From AP-15 sp963814865 (lineage in GTDB: Bacteria > Pseudomonadota > Alphaproteobacteria > ATCC43930 > CGMCC-115725), in assembly GCA_963814865.1 (NCBI GenBank), contig CAWFEN010000014.1, positions 868,001 to 932,000 of the forward strand: a stretch of 64,000 nucleotides of DNA. The letters run 5' to 3'. Under the pieces are notes generated by a model. The model ran no database searches, had not been told where the DNA came from, and saw nothing but the letters and a program-made list of their open reading frames with translations. Positions 9,395 through 18,696 of the stretch are shown piece after piece. Position 1 is the stretch's first letter. Each line of letters starts with the position of its first letter. The translations under genes were made by a program, and so were the position numbers.

Positions 9395-9691
9395 TTAAAT
9401 CCGGCCTTGCGACTCCAAGACGCCGAGCATACAGCCGGAAAGCTCATCGCGATCGGTCCCTACGGCGGTGATCCAATCTTGTTCTAGGCTTCCGAGGAGT
9501 GCGAGATAGCGCCCGTGGTGATCGGAGGTTCTTATCGCGACGTCATCGGGAAGGTCCGTGATCCCATGCCACACCTCTGGATCAACCGGGTCCGTGGGCG
9601 GTGCGTCATCGCCCTCGCTCAAGGCAAAATCGTCCGGTTCGAGGACCCATCGGACTGCCCGGAAATCGGTAAGAGGGAGCTTTTTTGTCAT
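9395..9691 (-). CDS. Hypothetical protein, possibly truncated by a stop codon
   Basis: 98-residue acidic soluble protein; no family recognised. It begins MTKKLPLTDF and has a central DHHGRYLALLGSLEQDW stretch. After the TAA at 9395-9397 the same frame stays open to 9296, reading VANHSRVLFKIDWLEHH and on to DKVAN, which has normal-looking composition. The true gene may therefore be 9296-9691 with a nonsense mutation. RBS is weak. It is 64 bases upstream of nothing on its strand except the dioxygenase beta gene's 3' end at 9756. Confidence 0.5.
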   Translation of the reverse strand: MTKKLPLTDFRAVRWVLEPDDFALSEGDDAPPTDPVDPEVWHGITDLPDDVAIRTSDHHGRYLALLGSLEQDWITAVGTDRDELSGCMLGVLESQGRI

Positions 9692-9755
9692 GGCTCGGCG
9701 GGCTGGAAACCAACTGCGTCGCCAGCAACGGTCTCGGGCATGGGCACGGCCCGCC

Positions 9756-10229
9756 TCACAGCGGGATGACCAGCAGGGTGTCGATCTTCTGGCTGTCGAG
9801 GATGACGAGGCGCTCGACGAAGCGGTAGGGCTCGGTCGCGACGTCGATGCGGTCGAGATAGCGGCCGGCGGCGAACAGGCTCATCTCGCCGTCATGCATG
9901 ATGCGCACGGCGATGAAGTTCGAGCGCACTTCGGCGACGCCGCCCTCGATCGGCCCGATCCGGATCGGGCCGATGATGTGGCGGTAGCGGTGCGGCTCGA
10001 AGATGTTGGCCCGGCGCAGTGCCAACACCCGGTCACTCAGCATTCCGCGCGAGGCGGCATAGACGACCCCGTGCCGATAGCCGGCCTCGTGGCTGTCGCG
10101 GCTGGTGATCAGGTAGCGGCATTTCTCGACAAAGAAATCGGGCCATTCCTCGAGCCGGCCGTCGTCGATGCATTCGGCATAGGCGGCGATCAGCTCGTGG
10201 ATGCCGTGCCGTATCGCGGGTTCGTCCAT
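9756..10229 (-). CDS. Aromatic-ring-hydroxylating dioxygenase beta subunit (SnoaL-like fold)
   Basis: 157 residues with the cone-shaped NTF2-like fold of ring-hydroxylating dioxygenase small subunits. Recognisable segments are IHELIAAYAECIDDGRLEEW near the start, and RANIFEPHRYRHIIGP and EVRSNFIAVRIMHDGE in the middle. Beta subunits are structural partners of the Rieske alpha subunit. The probable partner on the same strand is the alpha gene at 13468-14713, separated from it by the TpsA/TpsB pair. ATG at 10229 follows AGGGGGCACGAA. Confidence 0.85.
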   Translation of the reverse strand: MDEPAIRHGIHELIAAYAECIDDGRLEEWPDFFVEKCRYLITSRDSHEAGYRHGVVYAASRGMLSDRVLALRRANIFEPHRYRHIIGPIRIGPIEGGVAEVRSNFIAVRIMHDGEMSLFAAGRYLDRIDVATEPYRFVERLVILDSQKIDTLLVIPL

Positions 10230-10257
10230 TTCGTGCCCCCTCGCCAGATACCAGATG

Positions 10258-12023
10258 TCAGAACCGCGTCAGCACCCGCCAGTAGAACGCGCCGCCGGAC
10301 AGCGGCGAGATGCCGGCCCCGGCGCCGGTCGGATATCTGTTGAAGCGGGCCAACGCCTCGAGATCGACTTCGACGTTGCGCGTGAGTTGGGAGCGCACGC
10401 CGCCGCCGGCCGAGCCGATCGTCGTGGCGAAATCGCTCGCCTGATTCTGCCAAGTCTCGCCCCAATCATAAAACAAATACCACTGGGTCGGGAGATCCAG
10501 CGACCTGCCGGGCAGGCTTATCCCGATATCGGTGTTGAGCTGCAGCTCGGCGGTGGCGGCCAGGGCCTTGTCGCCCGGCACCTGGCCGGCGTAGTAGCCG
10601 CGGGTGAAGCGCGCGCCGCCGAGATAGAACTGCTCGGAAGGCGGCAGGATGTCCGGGGTCCACTGCCCGGTCAGCAACGCGAGGAATGCCAGGCTGGCGC
10701 CGTTCCATGGCGCGAACAGGGTCTGCGTCCGGCCGGCCTCGAAATCGATCTTGCTGAAGCCGGCCTGCTCGTTCAGGCGCGGCGATGTCGGCGAGCTGCC
10801 GTTGGTGGTAGCCCCCAGGATCGGCGCGCCCTGGGAAAATCGCACACGCAGCACATCGATCGCCGGACGGGCGGCGCCCAACACGACATCCGACAGGCCA
10901 TATTCCTCGCCGAGCCGGAACGCGCGCACCGCCTCGTCGCTCTGGAGGAGGCTCGACAAGGTGTCGATGTCGGAATCGAGCCCGTCGAAGCCGGCATAGA
11001 CGTTCAAATTCTGCTGCCGGGAACGGATCACCGGATAGCTGCCGCCCAAACCGAACACGGTGGTCATGCCGTTATAGCCGGTGACGGCGAGGCTGCCGGT
11101 GGGCATTGTGGGGCCGGCGCCGCCATAGACGCGCAGTTTCAGCCCCGAGGCGCCGATGAACATTTCGGTCGAGGCCTGGGCGAAATTCTGGCTGTCCGGG
11201 AAGGTATGGTAATAGGAGATCTCGGTCTTCTCGCCATATTGCGTGAAGCTGTTGAAATCCACCACGCCGAGCGACTCGATCGGCCCGGTCTCATCAAACG
11301 CGCGATTGTCGCTGGTGGCGAGACCCGAAACCGGACTGCGTTCGACCTGCGCGATCAGGTTGAGCGCGCCCGGCTGGCCGGTCGACGGCTCCAGCACGGC
11401 ATGCAAGGTGATGCCGGGCACATCCTGCGCCAGCAGCAGGTAACGCTCGAGGGTTGCGGCATCGATCACCGGCGCCTCGGTGAGCCGGTTCAGAAAGCGC
11501 AGGACCTGCGCGCCGGCGGGCCCGATATCGCCGTCGAGCCTGACCGTGGCGATATGCCCCTCGGCAACCGCGAAGCGCAGCCGTCCGGCGCCATCGAGAT
11601 GTGCCGACACGGCGGTGAGCACATAGCCGTCGGCGCGGTAGTGCCGCAGGATCGCCTGGCGCGCGGCATCGATCCGCGGCAACGGCACTGCCGCGCCGAC
11701 GAGGCCGTGGACGAACCGCGCGATGACTGCCGGCGGGTAGGCGGTGACGCCGTCGACCGCGACGCTGTTCACCTCGACCGGCAGGTTCGGCACCTCGCTG
11801 CCCGGGGCGGATGGCGGCGGCGCAATCCCGCCCGGCCCCACGGCGGGCGGCCCCGGCGGCAGGATGCGCGGGATCGGCGAGCCCTGCGGGACCGGGTTTG
11901 CCGTCGGCGCGGTCTGCGCCAATGCCCATTGCGCCGGCAACAACAGGCTTACCAGCAGAGGGGCAAGCTTTAAGGCCAGCCCCGCCTGCTTGCCCGCGAC
12001 GCCCGGTTCCCGGCGACGGTCAT
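10258..12023 (-). CDS. Two-partner secretion outer-membrane transporter TpsB (ShlB/FhaC/HecB family), frameshift near 5' end
   Basis: Omp85-type beta-barrel that exports the TpsA protein encoded just upstream. The product has a proline-rich linker after the leader, two POTRA domains (about VEVNSVAVDG to LIAQVERS), then a barrel ending with the outer-membrane-type terminal Phe (RVLTRF). The conserved LGGARFTRGYYAGQVPGD is present. The main frame has no ATG or GTG before its hydrophobic leader KLAPLLVSLLLPAQWALA. An ATG at 12023 overlaps the TpsA stop as ATGA and encodes a basic start (MTVAGNRASRASR) that joins this leader if one base is restored near 11990. That start is proposed here. Confidence 0.85.
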
Positions 12024-13407
12024 TTGCCGGACGGATCGAGCAGCACCGCGCCGAGGGAGGCCGTTCGGCGCCGAGACATCCACCGGACCGGTCGCCGACA
12101 GGGAGGCGCCCGACTCCTCGACCAATCCGCCATTGCCGCCCTGCGGTCCGCCTCTGGCGCCGATGCTGCCCGCCATTTTGGTATGCCCCTTCGACAGCAC
12201 CGTCACCCTGCCGCCATTGCCGTTGGCAGTGGCGTCGGCGCCGATCGTCGCCCCGTGCGCGATCGTCGTGTTGGCGGCGACCACCGTCGGCGCAACCCCT
12301 GGGCCGCCGCGCGCCCGCGCCAAATCCGTGCCGATTGCCACGACCCCGCCGCCGGCCCGGCCGGACGCATTGATCCGGGCGGACCGGCGGCCACCACGAC
12401 GTTGCGGTTGCCGGCGATTTCGATGCCGCCGCCGGTCGCGCCGGCCGCCGCGCCCGTTGCCGTCAGCTGGCCGTCCACCACGATCGAGCCGCCGACGCCG
12501 TTCACCATCACCGTGCCGGTGCGGCCGCCCACGCTGGCCGCGCTCGACCGTGCCGCCCGACTGCACCAGCGTCTGCACGATGCCGTCGGCCGCCCGCGCC
12601 GTCAGCTGCACGGTGCCGCCGGCCGCGCTGATCGCGCCGGTATTGGTCACCAGCACCGTCGCCTTGGTGCCGCCCGGACCGACCGGTGCCTGCGTCACCT
12701 CGTTGCTGACATCGAGCGACAGCAGCCCGTCGCCGTACAGATCGAGCGTCGCCGTCTTCGCCCCGGCCAGCACGACATGGCCGAGCTTGGCGGTGATCAC
12801 CCCCGAATTGGCGACCTGCGGCGCCACCAGCGCCGCCAACCCGGCCTGTCCCATCGTGATGGTGCCCTGGTTCACGACCGCTGCGTTCGGTTTGGCAGCC
12901 TGGTCGAACACCATCCGTCCGGCCATGAAGTTCTGGTTGCTGATGCCCGCGGCGGAGACGACGAGGCTGTTGGCGTTGACCTGGGTGCCTTTGTAGAAGG
13001 TCACGCCGGACTGGTTCACCAACACCACCTGGCCGTTCGCGTCGATCCGTCCGGCGATCTGCGAGGGGTTCGGACTGATGACGCGGTTCAGCGCAATAGC
13101 CGACGCCGACGGCTGGACGAAATCAACCGTCTGCTGGCTGCCCAGGTTGAAGCTCTGCCAGTTCAGCGCCGCCCGCTGCGAGCTTTGCTCGATCGTGGTG
13201 GCGGCTGCGCTCTCGCTGATCGTAGCGCTGCCCGCCGCCACCACGCCGCCGGACGGCCGCGCATTCGCTGCAGGCTGCGCCGCCGCCGGCAGCGACAGGA
13301 CCATCAGCGCGGTCGCCTGGAGCGCGGTATTCCCGAGCAGGGCCGAACGCCGGCTGCCGCACGATGCCGAGCAGTCTCGCCTGTTCCAGGTGCGCAGGCT
13401 GCGCCAT
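12020..13407 (-). CDS. Short two-partner secretion exoprotein TpsA (filamentous hemagglutinin N-terminal domain), several frameshifts
   Basis: Secreted beta-helix protein exported by the adjacent TpsB. The TPS domain is clear: LNWQSFNLGSQQTVDFVQPS, then ALNRV, IAGRIDANGQVVLVNQSGV and FYKGTQVNANSLV. Glycine-rich beta-helix sequence follows to a C-terminus AVLLDPSGK, about 460 residues in all, so there is hardly any adhesin repeat region. The start ATG at 13407 follows GGGAGG and leads into an extended signal peptide. A single reading needs shifts near 13350 (+1), 12535 (+1), 12375 (-1) and 12055 (+1). The stop overlaps the proposed TpsB start. Confidence 0.8.
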
Positions 13408-13467
13408 CGCCATCCTCCCTGTCGGGGTGTCAGCTTCCACCCCTCCCAGTCCCTTCGGATTATTGCC

Positions 13468-14713
13468 CTAGTCGCCGACCATGGCGCGGTATTTCTTCCA
13501 GAAGCCGCGGATGGCGGCTTCGCTGCTGCGGAAGGGCTGGGACTGCGCGTCGTGGCCGCCCATCATGACGACGCCGCTGTCACCGTCATTGTGGCGCAAT
13601 GCGCGCTGGACGAAGCCGCCGACGCAGCCATCCTCCATCGAGATATAGCCGGCGGCGCCGACCAGATTGCCCTGGCGCAGGCGGCGCTCGGTCATCGCCT
13701 CGTCGTCGCCGGCAAAGCCGAGATGGATCCAGTCGAGCTCGGTCTTTTCGAGGCCCTTCGGGTGGATCACCCGCACCGCGATCGAATTGCGGATCTGCTG
13801 CAGGATCATGCCGGGGAAGATCGTCAGGATCTGCACCGAGACGCCGTCGCCATACTCGTCGACCGATTCGATGACCGAGGGGTCTTCGAGGCGCAGATCG
13901 GTGTCGGCGCGCAGCCCTTCGCGGCTGTAGTCGGCGTCTTCGGCGGCGTAGTCGAGCTTGGCCTGGCTGAAATGATGCCCGCCGCTATCGTCGATATGAA
14001 TCCCGCCGGGCATCGAAAGCCGGTTGATGCGGAACGTCGTCAGAAAGGCGTGCAGGATGCTGGCGTGATAGGTGTCCTTGGTGTTCTCGGCGTAGAGCTT
14101 CCAGTTGTTGGGCAAAACCTGGGTGCTGCGGCCGAGGATCTGGACCGGCCGGTTTAAGACGCGGCGGATGCCGCCGACAACCTGCGGGCCGAGATAGGCT
14201 TTCGAGATCGGGCATGTCCCGGCTGAAGGTGCCGAAGACGAGGCCGGCCAGCTCGGCCACGCGCAATCGCGGCAGATCGTGGTCGTCCTTCCGGAATTCG
14301 GGCGGCATCCCGCCCTGCCTTTTAACCCCGCGCTCAAAGGCGACGCCGGTCAATTTGCCGGCCAGATCATAGGTCCAGCCGTGATAGATGCACTTGATCT
14401 CCCCGGCATTGCCGCGGCGCTCGATGCACAGCAGGTTGCCGCGATGGGCGCAGCGGTTGACGAAGGCGTTGATCTCGCCGTCATCGCCGCGGGTCACGAC
14501 GATTGCGGTCTCGCCGACCGTCGTCGCGACCCAATCGCCCGAATTCGGGATCTCGGCGGCGAGGCACAGATAGCTCCAGGCCGGCCCCTTGAAGATCCGC
14601 TCCTGCTCCAGCCGGTACTGCTCGGGATCGGTGTAGAGCCGGAACGGGATCTCGGTAAGCCCGTTCGACGGCCACGCCACGCCCCGAATTTCCTCGGCGC
14701 CCACCTCGGACAT
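13468..14713 (-). CDS. Aromatic-ring-hydroxylating dioxygenase alpha subunit, one frameshift
   Basis: Rieske alpha subunit of about 414 residues. CAHRGN and CIYHGW bind the [2Fe-2S] cluster. ENTKDTYHASILHAF holds the bridging Asp and the two His ligands of the catalytic iron, with an EYGDGVSVQ-type core downstream. One extra base near 14198 (AGCCTAT where AGCTAT restores ESYLGPQ) shifts the frame. Overall similarity resembles salicylate- or anthranilate-type large subunits, but the substrate is uncertain. ATG 14713 follows AAGGAGGAGAAG. Its first 40 codons and upstream region are duplicated at 15597-15870. Confidence 0.87.
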
Positions 14714-14755
14714 CGCGGCTTCTCCTCCTTGCGCAAATCGCCCGTACGATAGCAC

Positions 14756-15209
14756 CCGCCGCCGGATCAGGTACAGCAGCGCAGAACCGCGTCATTCCAG
14801 GGCGGCCTCGGGCCGAACCCGGAACCCATGCCCACGGACCACAACGGCTGGTTGCGAGTGACCGCGCGATCCGATCGAAGCCGGTGTTCATAGGTTCCGG
14901 CCTCGCCGCTGCGCCGTCCCGGAACAACCATTCCGTCGGCCCGAGGGAATTCGCTTGCGGGAACCGGCCCGATCGCCGCCGCGCGTTATTGATTACCGGC
15001 AGACAATTGGCGCCAGGCGGGAAACCAAACCGCCCGGGCGAGGGGTCATCTCGTGTCGGGCGGCCGGCTGTAGGGGGTGGCGGACCGGAATCGAGCGCCA
15101 CCCGGAGTTAGGCGAAGAACCGCCCGGCCCGCGTTCTTGCGCGCGCATATAGCGCGACGCTGTCAAATTTTTCGGGAATTGAGGACGGGTGCAGCTCGTT
15201 TAACCGGGC
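14756..15209. other. Non-coding interval with duplicated sequence
   Basis: No supported gene. The part up to about 14870 is the upstream region of the dioxygenase alpha gene and recurs, diverged, at 15773-15880. It contains the motif CGAACCCGGAACCCATG, which looks like a dispersed repeat. The rest has no recognisable feature beyond AT-enrichment just before the small secreted protein. Confidence 0.5.
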
Positions 15210-15479
15210 ATGAAAACCATTCTCTCCGCTCTTGTCCTCGCGCTCGGCATCGGATTTGCTCTGCCGGCAAGCGCCTATTGGTGTGGCCCCGGCGGTCGTA
15301 ATTGGTGCGAGCCCCCGCGGCCAGCCGTCGGTGTCTACGTCGCGCCTGGCGTCGGCTTCTGGTGGGGAACGCGCTGGTATCCCTACGCCTGGCATCCCTG
15401 GGGCTGGCACGGCTGGCATGCCGGCTGGTGGCAGCACGGCTATGCTCGCGGCGATTGGTGCCGATGGCATCGGTGTTGA
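15210..15479 (+). CDS. Small secreted Trp/His/Tyr-rich protein
   Basis: 89-residue precursor with a clean signal peptide (MKTILSALVLALGIGFALPASA, cleavage after ASA). The mature part of about 67 residues has many Trp, His and Tyr residues, with runs such as WHPWGWHGWHAGWW, and four Cys. Similar tiny YxWGxW-type exported proteins occur in alphaproteobacteria with unknown function; metal binding by the His-rich segment is possible. No strong RBS is seen. It sits between the two copies of the dioxygenase alpha 5' region. Confidence 0.65.
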   Translation: MKTILSALVLALGIGFALPASAYWCGPGGRNWCEPPRPAVGVYVAPGVGFWWGTRWYPYAWHPWGWHGWHAGWWQHGYARGDWCRWHRC

Positions 15480-15589
15480 CGGAAATCGATCGAGATCCGG
15501 CAGCGAACCAGGCGGATCGATAAACAGAAATTTCGGGCCTGGGTGCCGGCGCGCCGTTTTCTCAAATTCGGCTCAGAAAGCCCGCCGGT

Positions 15590-15870
15590 TGCTGGCCAGC
15601 CCGGCCCCTTGAAGACCCGCTCCTGCTCGAGCCGGTACTGCTCCGGAGTCGGTATAGAGCCGGAACGGGATCTCGGTGAGGCCGTTCGACGGCCACGCCA
15701 CCTCCCGAATTTCCTCGGCGCCCACCTCGGACATCGCGGCTTCTCCTCCCTGCGAAAATCGCCTGTACGATAGGACCCGCCGCCGGATCGGGGCGGGCCC
15801 TCGGGCCGAACCCGGAACCCATGCACACAGACTACAAGGGCTGGTTGCGGGTGGCCGCGCGCACGGGCGC
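15590..15870. repeat. Direct duplicate of 14573-14870
   Basis: About 280 bases covering the first codons, RBS and upstream region of the dioxygenase alpha gene recur here in the same orientation with scattered substitutions and small indels. The outward end includes GAACCCATGCACACAGAC against GAACCCATGCCCACGGAC in the other copy. Confidence 0.75.
15597..15749 (-). pseudogene. Truncated copy of the 5' end of the dioxygenase alpha gene
   Basis: From ATG 15749 it encodes MSEVGAEEIREVAWPSNGL and on to FRLYTD, matching the alpha subunit that starts at 14713. An extra base (CTCCGGAGTCGG) then breaks the frame, and homology stops near 15597, within codon 50. The AAGGAG-like RBS region and roughly 120 bases upstream are copied too. 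It is a dead gene fragment from a local duplication. Confidence 0.8.
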
Positions 15871-16352
15871 CGGGCCGTCTGCCCAAAGGCGCCGACGCCG
15901 GCATAGCCGAACCGGCGGTTTTGCGGGTGACTTTCGGACATATCTTCGCCACCCTCTAACCCACTGATCGGGCTGGCTGGAGGGGTAATTTCCGAAAATC
16001 TTGAATTCTGCACGGGCACGATGGGTGGATCGCCCATGTTGCCCAGCTCTGGGGGCGAATTAAAGCGCAAGAACCGGATATCAGCGCCTGCGGTCCGCAG
16101 CGTACAGACGCATTCGTCGGAAGGCGTATCACGCCTTCACTCACCGGAGTTCGGCCGATGATATCTCTACTTTCGCCTCTTCATTCCATTGCCGCGCGGC
16201 GGGGCGATGGGTTGCGTCCCGAGCTCGCCGCCCTGCTGAAAGACCAGGAATTAAACAGCAAGAATCGGATATCTACGTCGCCGGCCTGCGAGCTAGAAAT
16301 GGCTCGTCAAAAGGTGGGCACACCTTCATTCACAGAGCCAAGAGGGCCGAAG
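15871..16352. other. Intergenic stretch with imperfect direct repeats
   Basis: No supported gene; an in-frame extension of the SnoaL-like gene from 16158 lacks family similarity. Bases 16057-16082 and 16248-16273 match at 23 of 26 positions (GAATTAAA, then CGGATATC at the end), suggesting a small local duplication or paired binding sites. Confidence 0.4.
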
Positions 16353-16805
16353 ATGACACGCGAACAACAAAACAAGGCCCTTGTGGGCCGCTGGTTCGAA
16401 GGGTTTTGGGGCAATCCGTGGAACCCCAACGTCATTGATGAACTCGCCGCGCCCGACGTGCTGCTTCAGTATTCGCTGCATGCGCCGCGTCGTGGTCGCG
16501 AGGACGTTCGGAACTTCATGATGGATTTCCGCGCGGCTTTCCCTGATCTCAAATTTTGGGGCGCGGCCGATCTCATTGCCGAGGGCGATTTTGTCGTCGG
16601 CCGTTGGGAGGGTGGCGGTACGCACACCGGCCCCGCGTTTAACGATTTCCTCGTAGGCTCGCTGCCCGCAGCTTCGGGCCGCAAGATGCGTTTTACCGGT
16701 ACTACGGTGCTTCGTGTCGAGAATGGCAAGATTGCCGAGGAAATCGGACTCGACGATGGCGTCACTGCGCTCCAGCAACTGGGAATCTTAAAAGCGGCTG
16801 CCTGA
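16353..16805 (+). CDS. SnoaL-like ester cyclase / NTF2-fold protein
   Basis: 150-residue protein of the SnoaL-like polyketide cyclase/hydrolase superfamily. Seen are an N-terminal helix NKALVGRWFEGFWGNPW, the DFRAAFPDLKFWGAADLIAEGD core, and FTGTTVLRVENGKIAEEI near the end. The function of most members is unknown; they bind small hydrophobic substrates in an NTF2-like pocket. ATG at 16353 was chosen because the family starts here and GAGGGCCGAAG precedes it. A strong hairpin follows the stop. Confidence 0.8.
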   Translation: MTREQQNKALVGRWFEGFWGNPWNPNVIDELAAPDVLLQYSLHAPRRGREDVRNFMMDFRAAFPDLKFWGAADLIAEGDFVVGRWEGGGTHTGPAFNDFLVGSLPAASGRKMRFTGTTVLRVENGKIAEEIGLDDGVTALQQLGILKAAA

Positions 16806-16814
16806 CCATTATAC

Positions 16815-16845
16815 GGATTGAGCCGAGATCATCCCGGCTCAATCC
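16815..16845 (+). terminator. Stem-loop after the SnoaL-like gene
   Basis: Perfect 11-bp inverted repeat GGATTGAGCCG (16815-16825) and CGGCTCAATCC (16835-16845) with a 9-base loop, ten bases after the stop codon. No U-tract follows, so it may act through Rho or as an RNA-stabilising hairpin. Confidence 0.6.
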
Positions 16846-16947
16846 GCCTACCCCTCCCGCATAAGCAATCTGGAAATCGGCGCGCGACCGCCATGTGTCC
16901 ACCAAATAGAGATGTCACCATCTCCGCCATTTTGAGTATGGACGGGC

Positions 16948-17349
16948 GTGACCTTTGTTCTCGATAACTCCGTCGCGATGCGATGGTGTTTCGAGAACGC
17001 GGCGCATCCTTATGCCGACGGCATCCTGAAACGACTGGCGGCGGGCGAAGACGCGCTGGTGCCGGTGCTGTGGTTTTACGAGGCGAGCGCCGTGCTGTCG
17101 CGCGAGCAGAACCGGGGCACTCTCGCCGCGCCGAAGGCGGATCAGTTTCTTGCCGAGTTGAAGGCGCTGCGGATCGCGGCCGATGCGGAGTGTGTGGCGC
17201 GGGTGTTCGGGGACGTGCATCGCTTGGCGCTTGCTTATCGGCTGACCTCCTACGATGCAGCGTATCTGGAATTGGCGCTGCGGCACGGCCTGCCGCTGGC
17301 TACGCGACTGACGGGTGGAATTGGCATCGAAGGAGTGGGCGCCGCCTGA
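16948..17349 (+). CDS. PIN-domain protein (VapC-like), no antitoxin visible
   Basis: 133-residue PIN-fold ribonuclease candidate. Conserved acidic residues are Asp6 in VLDNSVAMRW, a Glu in WFYEASAVLSRE, and Asp in TSYDAAYLELA. The last acidic position, usually LATxD, reads LATRLTGG and lacks Asp. VapC toxins normally follow a small antitoxin gene, but nothing suitable is found in the 140 bases upstream. It starts with GTG at 16948 and has no strong RBS. It may be an orphan or inactive toxin. Confidence 0.75.
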   Translation: MTFVLDNSVAMRWCFENAAHPYADGILKRLAAGEDALVPVLWFYEASAVLSREQNRGTLAAPKADQFLAELKALRIAADAECVARVFGDVHRLALAYRLTSYDAAYLELALRHGLPLATRLTGGIGIEGVGAA

Positions 17350-17511
17350 TTTCGACCTGCAAAAAAACAGGCGGAACAGGTGTGCCGGAATGGGCGCTGA
17401 CCGGGATGCGCGGAAATGCATGGCGGCGGCGCACGCCGGGAATTCGCTTGCGGCCCGCAGGCCGATGGCCGACGATCGGCCGCAATTCGTATTTCGGCCG
17501 GAGGGCTCGGC

Positions 17512-18690
17512 ATGGACGATCTCTATTTGCGCAGCGGCATCTTTCTGGCGCCGTTCCATAATCACGACGAGAACCCGACGCTATCGATCGAGCGCGATCT
17601 CGAGCTGCTCGAACATCTCGACCGGCTGAATTATCACGAGGCGTGGATCGGCGAGCACCATTCGGGCGGCTTCGAATTGATCGCCAGCCCGGAGATGTTC
17701 ATCGCCGCCGCGGCGCAGCGCACCCGCCACATCCGGCTGGGCACCGGCGTCGTCTCGTTGCCGTACCACAACCCGTTCATGCTGGCCGACCGCATGGTTC
17801 AGCTCGACCACATGACCCGCGGCCGGGCGATGATGGGGGTCGGCCCGGGCGCGCTCGTCCACGACGCGCTGAAGATCGGCATCGATCCCAGTGAGCAGCG
17901 GCGGATGATGAACGAGTCGTTCGACGTCATTATCCGGCTGCTGAACGGCGAGACCGTCACCCGCAAGACCGACTGGTTCAACCTGACCGAGGCGCAATTG
18001 CAATTGCGCTCCTACACCCGGCCGACGATGGAATTGGCGGTCGCGGCGGCGCGTTCGCCGTCCGGCTCGCTGCTGTCCGGCAAATACGGCGTCGGCATGC
18101 TGTCGATCGGCGGCACCAGCCCGATGGCGATGGAGCGCCACACCGCCAATTGGGGGCTCTACGAAGAGACGGCGCGGGCCAACGGCCATGTCCCGAACCG
18201 CAAAGACTGGCGCGTCGTCGGCCTGTTTCACATCGCCGAGACGCGCGAGCAGGCGCGCCGGAACGTGCAGTTCGGCGTCCAGGCCTTCGCCAACTATTTC
18301 CGCGACGTCGCGACCTTTCCGATCATTCCGCCCGAGGTGCCCGACCCGACCGATTGGCTGATCGAGACCGGCACCGCCTGCATCGGCACCCCCGACGACG
18401 CGATCGCCTATATCGACCGGCTGGTCGCCGGCTCCGGCGGGTTCGGCGTGCTGTGCGAGCTGGCGCAGAACTGGGCCGATTGGGACATGACCAAAAAGCA
18501 TTACGAGCTGATGGCGCGTTTTGTTCATCCGCGCTACCAGCAGAGCCGGGAATTGCTGCGCGGCAGCTATGATTTCGCCACCAGCCGCCATGTCGACTTC
18601 ACCGGCAAGGCGAGTGCCGCGATCCAGAAGGAGATCGACCGGCACGCCGCCGCCCGCGCCGCCGAACCGCAGCGCAGCGCCGCTGAATAG
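17512..18690 (+). CDS. LLM-class flavin-dependent oxidoreductase (luciferase-like)
   Basis: 392-residue bacterial-luciferase-like monooxygenase using reduced FMN. Family signatures are EAWIGEHHSGGFE near residue 45, RIRLGTGV-like RHIRLGTGVVSLPYHNP, and GRAMMGVGPGALVHDA. The length and C-terminus resemble limonene/alkane-type LLM enzymes. The substrate is unknown. ATG at 17512 follows GGAGGGCTCGG. It converges with the HAD gene six bases downstream. Confidence 0.88.
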   Translation: MDDLYLRSGIFLAPFHNHDENPTLSIERDLELLEHLDRLNYHEAWIGEHHSGGFELIASPEMFIAAAAQRTRHIRLGTGVVSLPYHNPFMLADRMVQLDHMTRGRAMMGVGPGALVHDALKIGIDPSEQRRMMNESFDVIIRLLNGETVTRKTDWFNLTEAQLQLRSYTRPTMELAVAAARSPSGSLLSGKYGVGMLSIGGTSPMAMERHTANWGLYEETARANGHVPNRKDWRVVGLFHIAETREQARRNVQFGVQAFANYFRDVATFPIIPPEVPDPTDWLIETGTACIGTPDDAIAYIDRLVAGSGGFGVLCELAQNWADWDMTKKHYELMARFVHPRYQQSRELLRGSYDFATSRHVDFTGKASAAIQKEIDRHAAARAAEPQRSAAE

Positions 18691-18696
18691 TCGTCG

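Noticed and set aside
10201..11973. Long plus-strand frame opposite TpsB
   Set aside because: Shadow of the transporter gene, with no recognisable domains.
16158..16352. N-terminal extension of the SnoaL-like gene
   Set aside because: In frame but without family similarity; the RBS favours the ATG at 16353.
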